59,972 nt of DNA from assembly GCA_949738465.1 (NCBI GenBank), contig CATJBQ010000134.1, positions 1-59,972 on the forward strand, written 5' to 3'. The DNA is from an uncultured Lachnospiraceae bacterium. GTDB taxonomy: Bacteria > Bacillota > Clostridia > Lachnospirales > Lachnospiraceae. Within the stretch, counting starts at the first letter, position 1; each line of letters opens with the position of its first letter. The notes below the pieces were generated by a model. The model saw only the letters and a program-made list of their open reading frames with translations. It searched no databases and was not told where the DNA came from. A program made the translations under genes and the position numbers. Below, one piece after another: positions 1-8,419 of the stretch.

Positions 1-1
1 G

Positions 2-742
2 GACCGGCTGATCCGGCAGGGGGATATCAGTGTGAAGCAGGCCATGGAGGATCTGCTGGATGGGCGGGGCGTCTGCACAGAGCTGGAGGAACAGGTGGTG
101 TTCAACCAGTTGGATGGGAGCGTAAAAGCTCTCTGGAGTATGCTTTTGGCCAGCGGTTATCTGAAGATCGCAGGCTACAGCCGCAATCCCCGGACCCGGC
201 AGAAGATCTATGAGTTGAAGCTTACGAATTTTGAAGTAGAACTGATGTTTGAGAAGATGCTTGCGGGATGGTTTGAGGGGCAGAATACACGGTATCAGGA
301 TTTTGTCAAGGCACTGCTCAAGGGTGACTTGAAGGAAATGAATTATTATATGAACAAAGTGGCTCTGGCCACCTTCAGCATCTTTGACAGCGGGAACCAG
401 CCTTCGGAGCAGTCGGAACCGGAAAGATTTTACCACGGTTTTGTTCTGGGATTGTTGGTGGAGCGGCGGGACGACTATCGGGTGACCTCCAACCGGGAGA
501 GCGGTCTGGGGAGGTATGATGTGGTGATGGAGCCTCTGCGGGAGACACTGCCGGCTATTGTCATGGAATTTAAGGTGATCGACCTGACGGAGGAGGCGTG
601 CCTTGCGGATACGGTTGCGGCGGCCCATCGGCAGATCCGGGAGAAAAATTATGACACCGAACTGACGGCAAAGGGGATCGCGCCGGAGCGGATCCGGCAT
701 TATGGTTTTGCATTTCAAGGAAAGCAGGTATTGATCGGGTGA
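2..742 (+). CDS. AAA-ATPase-like / PD-(D/E)XK nuclease-fold protein, C-terminal part
   Basis: The reading frame is already open at the left edge, so this is the C-terminal part (about 247 residues) of a longer protein cut by the window boundary. The end carries a PD-(D/E)XK nuclease-like signature: an ESGLGRYDVVM segment followed about 15 residues later by IVMEFKV. It lines up in layout with the C-terminus of the complete protein at 36220-37929 (ESGLGYTDILI, then IIEVKYA). Family members pair an N-terminal AAA-ATPase-like domain (PF09820) with this C-terminal domain (PF08011). They are abundant multicopy proteins in gut anaerobes and their function is not established. It ends 6 bp before the next gene. 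Confidence 0.85.
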   Translation, partial: DRLIRQGDISVKQAMEDLLDGRGVCTELEEQVVFNQLDGSVKALWSMLLASGYLKIAGYSRNPRTRQKIYELKLTNFEVELMFEKMLAGWFEGQNTRYQDFVKALLKGDLKEMNYYMNKVALATFSIFDSGNQPSEQSEPERFYHGFVLGLLVERRDDYRVTSNRESGLGRYDVVMEPLRETLPAIVMEFKVIDLTEEACLADTVAAAHRQIREKNYDTELTAKGIAPERIRHYGFAFQGKQVLIG

Positions 743-748
743 GCGGAT

Positions 749-1099
749 ATGTACAATTTTAGCGTATTATGGAAAAATGAAGTGGTGGCGGATGTGTCGG
801 TGGCAGAGGAGGACGGCATTAAGACCTTGAATTTTATCAAAAGGTACACCGACGACGTGGGCAAGCAGCCCTTTGGCGGGACACGTCTGGATCTGGCCCG
901 GGTATACGAATTCCTGGAAAACCGCTGGTTTGAGCGGGGAAGGGCGGATGTTGCCTGGCAGCTTGAGGGCCTGGGACTTTCCGAATACAATCCCTGGGAG
1001 ATTGTGAAAAAGACCCATGGCGTGATGTTTGAGGATTTTATCTGGGTGCGGTTCGAAGGGGAGGCGCTGGTATGGGAAGATGTGAAGATCCGGGATTGA
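749..1099 (+). CDS. Conserved small protein, partner of a HipA-like protein
   Basis: A 116-residue soluble protein with no signal peptide or membrane segment. From memory, the C-terminal pattern (NPWEIVKKTHGVMFEDFIW, then FEGE and a W-E-D-V-K-I-R end) resembles small Clostridia proteins encoded just ahead of HipA-like kinase-fold genes. I could not verify this by search. The downstream gene overlaps it by 28 bp in another frame, which suggests translational coupling. The function is unknown. An N-terminal HipA-partner or antitoxin-like role is inference from context only. Confidence 0.6.
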   Translation: MYNFSVLWKNEVVADVSVAEEDGIKTLNFIKRYTDDVGKQPFGGTRLDLARVYEFLENRWFERGRADVAWQLEGLGLSEYNPWEIVKKTHGVMFEDFIWVRFEGEALVWEDVKIRD

Positions 1100-1350
1100 G
1101 GGAAGTGGTGCTGGGGGCGAAGGATATCCGCGATATGGAGAACAGCTCTAAGGGCGCCCAGATAAAATATTTTAAGGAAGATATCTGGTACAAGCAGAAT
1201 CAAAACGGGTATGAGGTGAAGGCGGAGGCGTTGGGGACGGGGCTTCGGATTTTTCCAAAGATATGGGAGAAGCTTGCGGGTGTGCCGGATTGCCGGGCAA
1301 AGCAGGTGCTGGTTTATCAGCTAAAACGGTATGGGGAGTTGATATGGTAA
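1072..1350 (+). pseudogene. Probable truncated HipA-like protein
   Basis: A 92-residue ORF whose ATG at 1072 is preceded by a good Shine-Dalgarno (AAGGGGAGG, spacing 7) inside the upstream gene. Residues about 24-48 (SSKGAQIKYFKEDIWYK followed by GYE) resemble the N-terminal signature I associate with HipA-like kinase-fold proteins of Clostridia. Those proteins normally continue for 200 or more residues, whereas this ORF stops after 92 and its second half is not recognisable. I read it as the stump of a larger gene that lost its catalytic part. It could instead be a genuinely short protein. No HipA catalytic motif is present. Confidence 0.45.
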
Positions 1351-1398
1351 ATGAAAAGAAAGTATAATCAAAAGCAACCGTGATTGAGGATATATCCT

Positions 1399-2079
1399 AT
1401 GGAAATATTAGAGAATACCCCCCTGCTGGAGAGTATGCTCCGGCGCCATCACATAGCAGAATATTTTTCGGATCTGTCCCTGTACCGGCAGGGCCTTAAG
1501 CTGATTTCCTTTCCGAGAAACACCTATCTTTACAGCCGCGCTGAGCACAGAAAATACGCCTACTTCCTGGTAGAGGGCAGATTGTCGGTCTACGCCACGG
1601 CGGAGAACGGGGAGCAGATGCTGGTGCGCCATTGCGACGGTTTTATTTTCCTGGGGGACATGGAGCTTCTGGGCTATCGGGAGCCCTCCAACATGACCCG
1701 GACGGATACCAGGTGTATGTTTGTAGCGCTGGACATTGCGCTGTTAAAGGAGCGTCTGCTGGATGACAACCGGTTCCTGCGGTTTTTGAGCGATAACCTG
1801 GCGGAGAAGATCAATCATCTGGCCCGCCATCAGTTCCATAACAAGATCATTACGCCCCGGCAGAAGGTGGTGTCCCATGTGCTGGAGGCGGGGGGAGAGA
1901 AGGGGTACTTTAAGGAGAATCTCCGCAGGACCGCGGAGATATTAGATATCAGCTACCGCCACCTCCACCGGATCCTGTCGGAGCTGGTGGAGGAAGGCGT
2001 GTTGGAGCGCAGCAGCCGGGGCTATGAGATCCGGAAGGTGAAGCGGCTGGAGGAGCTGTATTGGGAACAGGAGAAGTAG
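1399..2079 (+). CDS. Crp/Fnr family transcriptional regulator, YeiL-like
   Basis: A 226-residue regulator with an N-terminal cyclic-nucleotide-binding-type beta-barrel (about residues 25-115, including YFLVEGRLSVYATAENGEQ) and a C-terminal winged helix-turn-helix (about 150-215, including ILDISYRHLHRILSELVEEG). I chose ATG 1399 over an upstream TTG because GAGGAT lies 9 bp in front of it. The protein is a paralogue of the regulator at 33719-34402: the layout is the same and both have the SYRHL..L.ELV.EG.LER recognition region. No cysteine cluster typical of Fnr is seen in the N-terminus. The neighbours give no obvious target and the gene appears monocistronic. Confidence 0.85.
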   Translation: MEILENTPLLESMLRRHHIAEYFSDLSLYRQGLKLISFPRNTYLYSRAEHRKYAYFLVEGRLSVYATAENGEQMLVRHCDGFIFLGDMELLGYREPSNMTRTDTRCMFVALDIALLKERLLDDNRFLRFLSDNLAEKINHLARHQFHNKIITPRQKVVSHVLEAGGEKGYFKENLRRTAEILDISYRHLHRILSELVEEGVLERSSRGYEIRKVKRLEELYWEQEK

Positions 2080-2118
2080 CATGTCTGAAGCGTATAGGGA
2101 ACAGGAAACGCAGCGTTC

Positions 2119-3228
2119 TTAAAAGCGCAGCCGCATCTGCTCGCAATAATACTGTACATTTTCCCATTTGGCGTCGGGGGCGATCCGATGGTCGGGGCAG
2201 GGGATGTAGCCGCCCAGGGCGATGAGAGGCTCAAGGCGGTCCAGTTCCCGGTCCACCGCCGCCCGATCCTTGGAGAAAACGTTTTTATTCATACCGCCAA
2301 CGCCACGGATCCTGCTGCCGTACTGCTCCCGCCAGGGGGCGATGCTGGCATTCCAGGTGCCCACCTCGATGGGGAACATGGTGTTGACGCCGTTGTCAAG
2401 CCAGGCGGGAATCAGGGAATCGATCATGCCGTCGCAGTCCAGGGAAACAATCTGTATGTCATAATTTCTTAACAAATCCGTAATCTTTTTGTAATGAGGC
2501 CCCACCTTCTCGTAGAAAACGGAAGGAATCACAAGGGGACCGTTTTTAAAACAGATATCCTCCCAGAAATGTGCGAAATCAAAGGTCATGCCCTGCTTCA
2601 ATACGGCCTCCACGGTCTGATAACACAGGGCGCCAACGGTGTCGATGATCTCATCATACAGGTCTTCGTCATCCGCATAGAGATAGCTGATCCCCGTCAC
2701 TCCCATAATATCCCGGATTTTGCCAAAAAGGCTTCCGCAGTGCAGCCCCACGGGGTTCTGGGGATTCCGGTCTTTGAGCTGTTCGTAAGCGGCCCGATCG
2801 ATCCGCTCCGGCGAAAAGGAAAGCCGCCATTTGTAATGCTCCTCCCAGGAGGCCCGGTCCTTGAGGGTGTGGTCGATCTCGGCGGGGATGGATCCGGCGC
2901 CTTCTTTTTTTAATACCACAACGCCGTCGCCGTTTAAAAACATCTGGCCGCCGGAGGGGTATTCCCCCACTACTTCCGGCTGAAAAGCAGGATACAGGCT
3001 CGTGTTTGGGCAATAGCAGGTGTGCCAGTCAAAATCGAAGCCAAGGCGTCTGGCGATCCGGGCGTCGTATTCGTTCCCGTCGCTCCAGTAAAGGCATTCC
3101 TCCCTGCTGATATGCCCCTGCTGGTACCATTTTTCCAGAGTCTCGCTCCAATAGCCAAAATGTACCACAGGCATCCGGTCGTAGTTTTTATAGTTTAAAA
3201 TTGCTCTGACGCGTTCCTTGTTTGTCAT
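2119..3228 (-). CDS. Uroporphyrinogen decarboxylase (URO-D) family protein
   Basis: A 369-residue protein of the URO-D fold (PF01208), the TIM-barrel family that also includes corrinoid-dependent methyltransferases such as MtaA. The start is supported by GGAGG about 9 bp upstream. The N-terminus (NKERVRAILNYKNYDRMPVV) is typical of the non-haem members. The position where methyltransferase relatives carry an HxCG-type zinc site reads SLDCDG here, so metal binding is uncertain. It is divergent from an AraC regulator with a 111-bp shared upstream region, an arrangement repeated at 53700-55741. True haem biosynthesis is unlikely because no other haem gene is present. A catabolic or methyl-transfer role is inference. 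Confidence 0.85.
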   Translation of the reverse strand: MTNKERVRAILNYKNYDRMPVVHFGYWSETLEKWYQQGHISREECLYWSDGNEYDARIARRLGFDFDWHTCYCPNTSLYPAFQPEVVGEYPSGGQMFLNGDGVVVLKKEGAGSIPAEIDHTLKDRASWEEHYKWRLSFSPERIDRAAYEQLKDRNPQNPVGLHCGSLFGKIRDIMGVTGISYLYADDEDLYDEIIDTVGALCYQTVEAVLKQGMTFDFAHFWEDICFKNGPLVIPSVFYEKVGPHYKKITDLLRNYDIQIVSLDCDGMIDSLIPAWLDNGVNTMFPIEVGTWNASIAPWREQYGSRIRGVGGMNKNVFSKDRAAVDRELDRLEPLIALGGYIPCPDHRIAPDAKWENVQYYCEQMRLRF

Positions 3229-3339
3229 TCCTATTTACCTCCAAATATCTTGCTGTTATGAGCATTTTTGTTTATAATATACGTTGAAAGGGCTATATTC
3301 AATAAGAAAAATTGTCAAAAAATATAGAAAAATTGTCCT

Positions 3340-4197
3340 ATGAATTTGAAATGTAATGTTACGGAAGTGGAAGCGCTGGAAGCGCTGGTTTTTTCTGCGT
3401 TTCCCCAGGAGAATCCGTTCCCTTATCAGGTAACCGCCGGAGGGCATTACCGCTGCGGCAGTTCCTATTTTACGGAGCGGGACAGCTTTTCGGAATCGCT
3501 GCTTTTGTACACCTGCAAAGGGTGCGGGAAAATCATCTACCGGGATGCCACGTGGTCTTTGCCGGCCGGAGCCATGGTTCTGCTGGACGGGAAGTATGCT
3601 CATTGGTATGGGACGGCGGGAGCGGAGGCATGGGATTTTATCTGGCTCCATTTTCGGGATCTTTCCCTGGTTTCCTTAGCGGATTACCTGTTTGAGCGGG
3701 GCGTTTTCCTGCAGCAGGTTCCCTTGGAGGAGGCACAAGCCCTTTACCGCTCGGTCAATGATATTTCTTCGGAGGTTTTGCGGCTGGGAACCATGCGGTT
3801 GTCGCAGCTTTTGTCTTCCTTTTTGACCAGGTGGGGGAGTTACAGCTATAACAGGCAGTTTTCCATCGGGGAGGGCAGGGAGCAGTTGATCCGGAGGGCC
3901 CAGGAATATATCCAGGAGCATTTTGCATCGGAGGTGACTTTGGATGCGCTGGCATCCTGGTGCTCCGTCAGCAAATATTATCTGATCAAGCTTTTCCGAA
4001 AGACCATCGGGATGACGCCCCATCAGTATCTGCTGCATGTCAGGATCAGCCAGGCCAGATTAATGCTGCTGTCCACCTCCGATACGGTTGCGTCCATTGG
4101 AGAGGCGGTGGGATTTTCCGATACCAGCTCTTTTATTGCCGCTTTTAAGAGGATCGAAGGGACGACGCCGCTGGGGGTCAGGAATGTAAAAATATAA
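3340..4197 (+). CDS. AraC family transcriptional regulator
   Basis: A 285-residue regulator. It has an N-terminal AraC-type cupin sensor domain (about residues 25-140, including WSLPAGAMVLLDGKYAHWYG) and a C-terminal pair of helix-turn-helix motifs (about 180-283, including LASWCSVSKYYLIKLFRK and IGEAVGFSDTSSFIAAFKR). It is transcribed divergently from the URO-D gene at 2119-3228 and probably controls it. A GC-rich hairpin at 4250-4274 ends its transcript. No membrane segment is present, so it probably senses a cytoplasmic sugar or related ligand. Confidence 0.92.
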   Translation: MNLKCNVTEVEALEALVFSAFPQENPFPYQVTAGGHYRCGSSYFTERDSFSESLLLYTCKGCGKIIYRDATWSLPAGAMVLLDGKYAHWYGTAGAEAWDFIWLHFRDLSLVSLADYLFERGVFLQQVPLEEAQALYRSVNDISSEVLRLGTMRLSQLLSSFLTRWGSYSYNRQFSIGEGREQLIRRAQEYIQEHFASEVTLDALASWCSVSKYYLIKLFRKTIGMTPHQYLLHVRISQARLMLLSTSDTVASIGEAVGFSDTSSFIAAFKRIEGTTPLGVRNVKI

Positions 4198-4249
4198 GGG
4201 AGGGCATGCCTTAAGAGGGAAAAGAGAATTTTAAGTGTACTTTTTTGCA

Positions 4250-4282
4250 GCAGGAGCCGGATGTTGGCTCCTGCAAAATTTT
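4250..4282 (+). terminator. Intrinsic terminator after the AraC gene
   Basis: A perfect 9-bp stem (GCAGGAGCC / GGCTCCTGC, loop of 7) is followed by AAAATTTTT. It lies 52 bp after the AraC stop codon and ahead of the next start, so it separates the soluble AraC gene from the membrane-bound regulator. Confidence 0.75.
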
Positions 4283-4370
4283 TCTGTTGATGGGAAATCC
4301 GGGAATGAATATACTGTTTACATGGTCTATGCTACAACGTGCTTGTTCTATGCCTGCGGGGAGGGGTAAC

Positions 4371-6155
4371 GTGAGAAGGAGAAAGTATAAGTATTTTCGT
4401 CAGTTGGCAACAACAGTGATGATTGCGCTGTTCGTACCGGTCATTATTTATTTTTCTTATTTCTGGAAAACCTCAACGGATCAGATGGACCAGGAAAATC
4501 AGTCCTATTACGAAAAACAGACAGAAGTGTTCATGAGCCATTTCAATGAAGCGATCGTGGAATTGAGAAAACAGTCGATCACGCTTTCAGTGGGCAGCAG
4601 GAGCAAAGACAGCGGATTTTACCAGGGAAGCGAATCTTTTTCGGAAAATGCATACGGGCTCTATGAAGCCATGCTGGAGCTTCGGGAGCTCTATTCCTCC
4701 TGGGGAAGGAATAAAACGGTGGAGTGCGGAATTTACTATTATGAGATCGACCGTGTGGTAACCTGGGAGGGGAGCCGGTCGGCAGATCATTTTATCCGTT
4801 ATATGACCAATGCGGGAGAAGCTGGCAGCCTGACGGAATTTTTCCGGCAGGAGAATTACGAACCGTCAAAAATGCTTTTTGGCACCACAAATACCGGAGA
4901 AAAAGCAGACGGCAGTATGCTGGTTGGGTATTGTACGACCATGGGCGGAAACTTAAATCCCGTTTTAATTTTCTATATCTTGTCGGAGGAAATGTTTCTG
5001 GATTTTCTGAATATGGATTATAGCGGCGGGGGAAACGATTACTGCATCATGGATCAGGAGACGGGGCAGGTTTACCTGGCGCTGTACCTGTCTGATTCGC
5101 CGGAAAGGACGGCGGATTTCTGGAGAGAGGAAGAATATCTTTACCGGGGCGGGGAAAGTCCGCTTCCTCTGGATTTTGTGGTGCGGATTGCGGAGGATTC
5201 TTTGCAGAATAACATCCTCATTTTCCGGAAAACCATGTACAGGCTGCTGCTTTTTACGATCCTGGCGCTGATGGTGGTCTGCGTGGGGATTTTGTACATC
5301 AATTATATGCCGATTTATAAGCTGGTGAAGGATATCGGTTATAGGGAGGAGGATGAGTTTACTGCGGTACGGATTGCTCTGGACAGCAGATCCAGCAAAA
5401 TGAAGGAGCAGGAGATGCTGATTCTGGATCTTTTAACGGAACACTTGATCCGCGGGATTCCCATACCCAGGGAGCGGGTCCGGCATTTTGGCTTTGTTTC
5501 CAATATGAAATATTACCAGGTTTATGTTCTGGAGGGCGGGGTTTTGCTGTCGGCGGATACGGAGCGGCTGACAGAAGAGATCGAACGTGGTCTGCCGGTG
5601 CGGATTTTCGTGACAGACTGGCAGGAGGATGGGAAGAACATCCTGATTGTGTTTATGGAAGGACCGGACCAGGAGCGGGTGGGAGCGTTTCTGCACCGGT
5701 ATTTTGCGGCCCTGCTGGAGCAGGGGTATGTGCTGCGGGCCGGGAAAATGGTGGATTCCATGGATGAGATCCGCAGCAGCTTCCTGGCCTGTACCAGGAA
5801 ATCCAACGTCCAGAAGCAGGAGCGGAAAGAGGAGGGCCGGGCAAAAATGAAGGAGGAGGTTCTGGCTTATCTGGAAACCCATTACCGGGACCCGGATTTG
5901 AGCCAGGGGCAGGTGGCGGATGAATTCCGGATTTCCGTCTACACCTTAAGCCGGATGTTTAAGAAGCAGGTAGGGGTGGGATTTGTGGAGTATGTGAATT
6001 ACAAGCGTATGGAATACGCCAAGGAGCTGCTGCTGACCACGGATTACCCGGTGAAGACCATTGCCGTCATGTGCGGCTTTGCCAACGATAATTATTTTTC
6101 CAAATATTTTAAAAATGTTGTGGGGGAGTCCCCCAGCTCTTTCCGGGAGATTTAA
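4371..6155 (+). CDS. Membrane-bound AraC family sensor-regulator
   Basis: A 594-residue one-component regulator. A first membrane helix near the N-terminus (LATTVMIALFVPVIIYFSYF) is followed by an extracytoplasmic sensor region of about 250 residues, a second helix (LLLFTILALMVVCVGILYI), a cytoplasmic linker and a C-terminal AraC helix-turn-helix domain (about 495-592, ending GESPSSFREI). I chose GTG 4371 because GGAGGGG lies 6 bp upstream. Longer in-frame starts lack a ribosome binding site and would put a poor leader before the first helix. Its position directly before the importer genes 6528-10156 fits activators of LplB/YtcP-type sugar importers, which couple extracellular sugar sensing to transporter expression. 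Confidence 0.9.
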   Translation: MRRRKYKYFRQLATTVMIALFVPVIIYFSYFWKTSTDQMDQENQSYYEKQTEVFMSHFNEAIVELRKQSITLSVGSRSKDSGFYQGSESFSENAYGLYEAMLELRELYSSWGRNKTVECGIYYYEIDRVVTWEGSRSADHFIRYMTNAGEAGSLTEFFRQENYEPSKMLFGTTNTGEKADGSMLVGYCTTMGGNLNPVLIFYILSEEMFLDFLNMDYSGGGNDYCIMDQETGQVYLALYLSDSPERTADFWREEEYLYRGGESPLPLDFVVRIAEDSLQNNILIFRKTMYRLLLFTILALMVVCVGILYINYMPIYKLVKDIGYREEDEFTAVRIALDSRSSKMKEQEMLILDLLTEHLIRGIPIPRERVRHFGFVSNMKYYQVYVLEGGVLLSADTERLTEEIERGLPVRIFVTDWQEDGKNILIVFMEGPDQERVGAFLHRYFAALLEQGYVLRAGKMVDSMDEIRSSFLACTRKSNVQKQERKEEGRAKMKEEVLAYLETHYRDPDLSQGQVADEFRISVYTLSRMFKKQVGVGFVEYVNYKRMEYAKELLLTTDYPVKTIAVMCGFANDNYFSKYFKNVVGESPSSFREI

Positions 6156-6156
6156 A

Positions 6157-6251
6157 GATGTTAGGGTCAAAAGGGGTTTTTTACCCCAACATCATTTAAA
6201 AGGGCGATCAAAAAGATCCTTTTGATAGGAGGAATATCAAGGGGTCTTTTT
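6157..6251 (+). terminator. Hairpins following the membrane AraC gene
   Basis: An inverted repeat (GATGTTAGGGT / ACCCCAACATC, one mismatch) spans 6157-6193. A second imperfect stem follows (AAGATCCTTTTGATA pairing with TATCAAGGGGTCTT) and runs into TTTTTT at about 6250. Together they look like a terminator or attenuator between the regulator and the importer operon. Confidence 0.55.
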
Positions 6252-6527
6252 TGCGCGCAGGTGCGTAAGAAAATGGGCAGCTTTGCAACACGTACCCAGC
6301 GCGGCGGGCAGGGAAATTTTTACCTGCCCGATTATGCACACAGGGGATAGAGAGGAAATAACGACTATAATAAAAGTGGAAAATTTTGCAGAAACAGTCA
6401 AAAAGACGAAAAAGCAAGAATCTACGGTTGAAAAATGCATAAAAATGCCGGTAAAATAGTGGCAGAATAAATGGAAATGACCAATGTGTCAAAAATCACC
6501 CTTCGGGCGCAAGAGGAGAGAACGCGA
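6252..6527 (+). promoter_or_regulatory. Gene-free leader of the importer operon with candidate promoter
   Basis: Between regulator and permease there is no credible gene. The stretch holds a dyad (GGGCAGG at 6306-6312 / CCTGCCC at 6323-6329) and a consensus -10 box TATAAT at 6366-6371 with no good -35 hexamer 17 bp upstream. A perfect -10 with a poor -35 is what an AraC-activated promoter looks like. The dyad sits about 35-60 bp upstream of the -10 and could be the activator site. Confidence 0.4.
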
Positions 6528-7427
6528 ATGAGAAAAAAAAGATACCTGAAAGGCTGGCGTCTGTATGTGATGTGTTTGCCGGCAATCCTTTACTATCTGT
6601 TGTTTGTATACAAACCGATGCCCAGCATCATCATTGCCTTTAAGGATTTCAGTATGCGGCTGGGAGTTTGGGGAAGCGAGTGGGTGGGACTGGCGAACTT
6701 CCAGCGTTTATTCCAGTCCTACTGGTTCCCGATTATATTAAAGAATACTTTAACTTTAAGCTTATTGGCTCTGATCATAGGGTTTCCCATACCGATTCTG
6801 TTGGCGCTGCTGCTGAATGAGGTGTCGAACGGCAGGTTCCGGAAGATTTTCCAGACGGTTTCCTATGCGCCGCATTTTATTTCCGTGGTGGTGCTGTGCG
6901 GGATGTTTACCATGTTTCTGAGTCCCTCCTCGGGAATTGTGAATATCCTCATCACGAAGCTTGGGGGGACGCCGGTGAATTTCCTGCAGGAGTCGGGGAT
7001 GTTCAAATGGGTTTATGTGCTCAGCGGGATCTGGCAGGGAATGGGGTGGAGCAGTATTATCTACTTCGCAACCCTCTCCGGCGTGGACAAGGCGCTGATT
7101 GAAGCGGCGGATATTGACGGCGCTACCAGGCTCCAGAAGATCCGGTATATCAATATCCCGGTATTACTGCCCACAATTCTGATCCTGCTGATCCTCCAGT
7201 GCGGGAATCTGCTGAGCGTGGGATATGAGAAGGTTTATCTTTTGCAGAATGCCACCAACTTAAGCGCCTCGGAGGTTATTTCTACTTATGTATACAAGAC
7301 GGGCCTGACCCAGTCGGATTTTTCCTTTGCCACGGCGGTGGGACTGTTTAATTCTGTGATTAATACCGTGATTCTGGTCTGCGCAAATACCATTTCCAAG
7401 GTGACGGCCAGAACGAGTCTGTTTTAA
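6528..7427 (+). CDS. ABC importer permease, LplB family
   Basis: A 299-residue inner-membrane permease with six predicted helices and the cytoplasmic EAA loop (EAADIDGATRLQKIRYINIP) that docks the ATPase. I chose ATG 6528 (MRKKRYLK) because GAGGAG lies 9 bp upstream. The longer in-frame start at 6471 has no ribosome binding site. Its partners are the second permease (10-bp gap) and binding lipoprotein downstream. No ATPase gene is present, as is usual for this importer class, which shares an MsmX-type ATPase encoded elsewhere. The linked GH78-type enzyme suggests an oligosaccharide with deoxy sugars, but the substrate is inference. Confidence 0.92.
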   Translation: MRKKRYLKGWRLYVMCLPAILYYLLFVYKPMPSIIIAFKDFSMRLGVWGSEWVGLANFQRLFQSYWFPIILKNTLTLSLLALIIGFPIPILLALLLNEVSNGRFRKIFQTVSYAPHFISVVVLCGMFTMFLSPSSGIVNILITKLGGTPVNFLQESGMFKWVYVLSGIWQGMGWSSIIYFATLSGVDKALIEAADIDGATRLQKIRYINIPVLLPTILILLILQCGNLLSVGYEKVYLLQNATNLSASEVISTYVYKTGLTQSDFSFATAVGLFNSVINTVILVCANTISKVTARTSLF

Positions 7428-7437
7428 CAGGAGGTGC

Positions 7438-8361
7438 ATGATGAAGAAAGAGAGAGTGAATTCCGGGCTGAGCGACAAAATATTTATGGTGGCCGTATAT
7501 GTGATTTTATTGTTGCTGCTGGCAATTTTCCTGTACCCCATCCTGTTTGTGATCAGCGCGTCTGTCAGCGATCCGAAGGCGGTTTCCGGCGGTCAGATGC
7601 TGTTGTTCCCGGTGGGATTTACGCTGGATGGATACCAGTACCTTCTCCAGTATAAGGAGATCTGGATCGGTTATGCCAATACGCTGTTTTATACGGTGGG
7701 CGGTACTTTGCTGAATCTGGCGGTGACGCTGCCCTGCGCCTATGCCATGTCGCGGCGGGATATGAGGGGCAGGAAGGGACTGATGATATTCTTTATGATT
7801 ACCATGTATTTCAGCGGCGGGCTGATACCGGGATATCTGAATGTAAAAAGCTTTGGGCTCTTGGATACCAGGACAATCATTTTGATCAGCGGACTGATGT
7901 CTACTTACAACATGATTGTGGCCCGGACCTATTTTGCCACCTCCATTCCTTACGAGATCCAGGAGGCGGCGGTGATCGACGGCTGTAACGATTTCCAGAT
8001 TTTTTCGCGGATTGTGTTCCCGATTTCCAAGGCCATTACGGTGGTGATGCTGCTGTACTATGGAGTGGGGCACTGGAATTCCTATTGTGAATCGATGATT
8101 TACTTAGACGACCGGTCGAAATTTCCGCTGCAGCTTTTTTTGCGGGAGATTCTGACCAAGAGCCAGTTTGCCCAGACGGCCATGATGGACGGAGACAGCT
8201 ACAGCGCGGAGCAGATGATGGCCCTAATCCGCCAGTCCGAGACGGCCAATATGATTAAATACGGCGTGATCGTCGTGTCGGTAATACCAATGCTGGTACT
8301 TTATCCTTTCCTGCAGAAGTATTTTGAAAAGGGGGTGATGATCGGTTCGGTGAAAGGCTGA
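7438..8361 (+). CDS. ABC importer permease, YtcP/LplC (carbohydrate) family
   Basis: A 307-residue permease with six predicted helices and an EAA loop (EAAVIDGCNDFQIFSRIVFP). It ends in the typical FEKGVMIGSVKG motif of this subfamily. AGGAGGTGC precedes the ATG. It forms the heterodimeric channel with the upstream permease and receives sugar from the lipoprotein encoded next. Confidence 0.92.
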   Translation: MMKKERVNSGLSDKIFMVAVYVILLLLLAIFLYPILFVISASVSDPKAVSGGQMLLFPVGFTLDGYQYLLQYKEIWIGYANTLFYTVGGTLLNLAVTLPCAYAMSRRDMRGRKGLMIFFMITMYFSGGLIPGYLNVKSFGLLDTRTIILISGLMSTYNMIVARTYFATSIPYEIQEAAVIDGCNDFQIFSRIVFPISKAITVVMLLYYGVGHWNSYCESMIYLDDRSKFPLQLFLREILTKSQFAQTAMMDGDSYSAEQMMALIRQSETANMIKYGVIVVSVIPMLVLYPFLQKYFEKGVMIGSVKG

Positions 8362-8419
8362 GTGCGGGGAAGGTGCAGAAACTATAAAAGAGTATGAAAA
8401 AATTACGGAGGAGAAGAAT

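Noticed and set aside
2119-3228. Haem biosynthesis uroporphyrinogen decarboxylase (hemE)
   Set aside because: Catabolic context with an AraC regulator, three divergent copies in one window and no other haem genes point to non-haem members of the fold.
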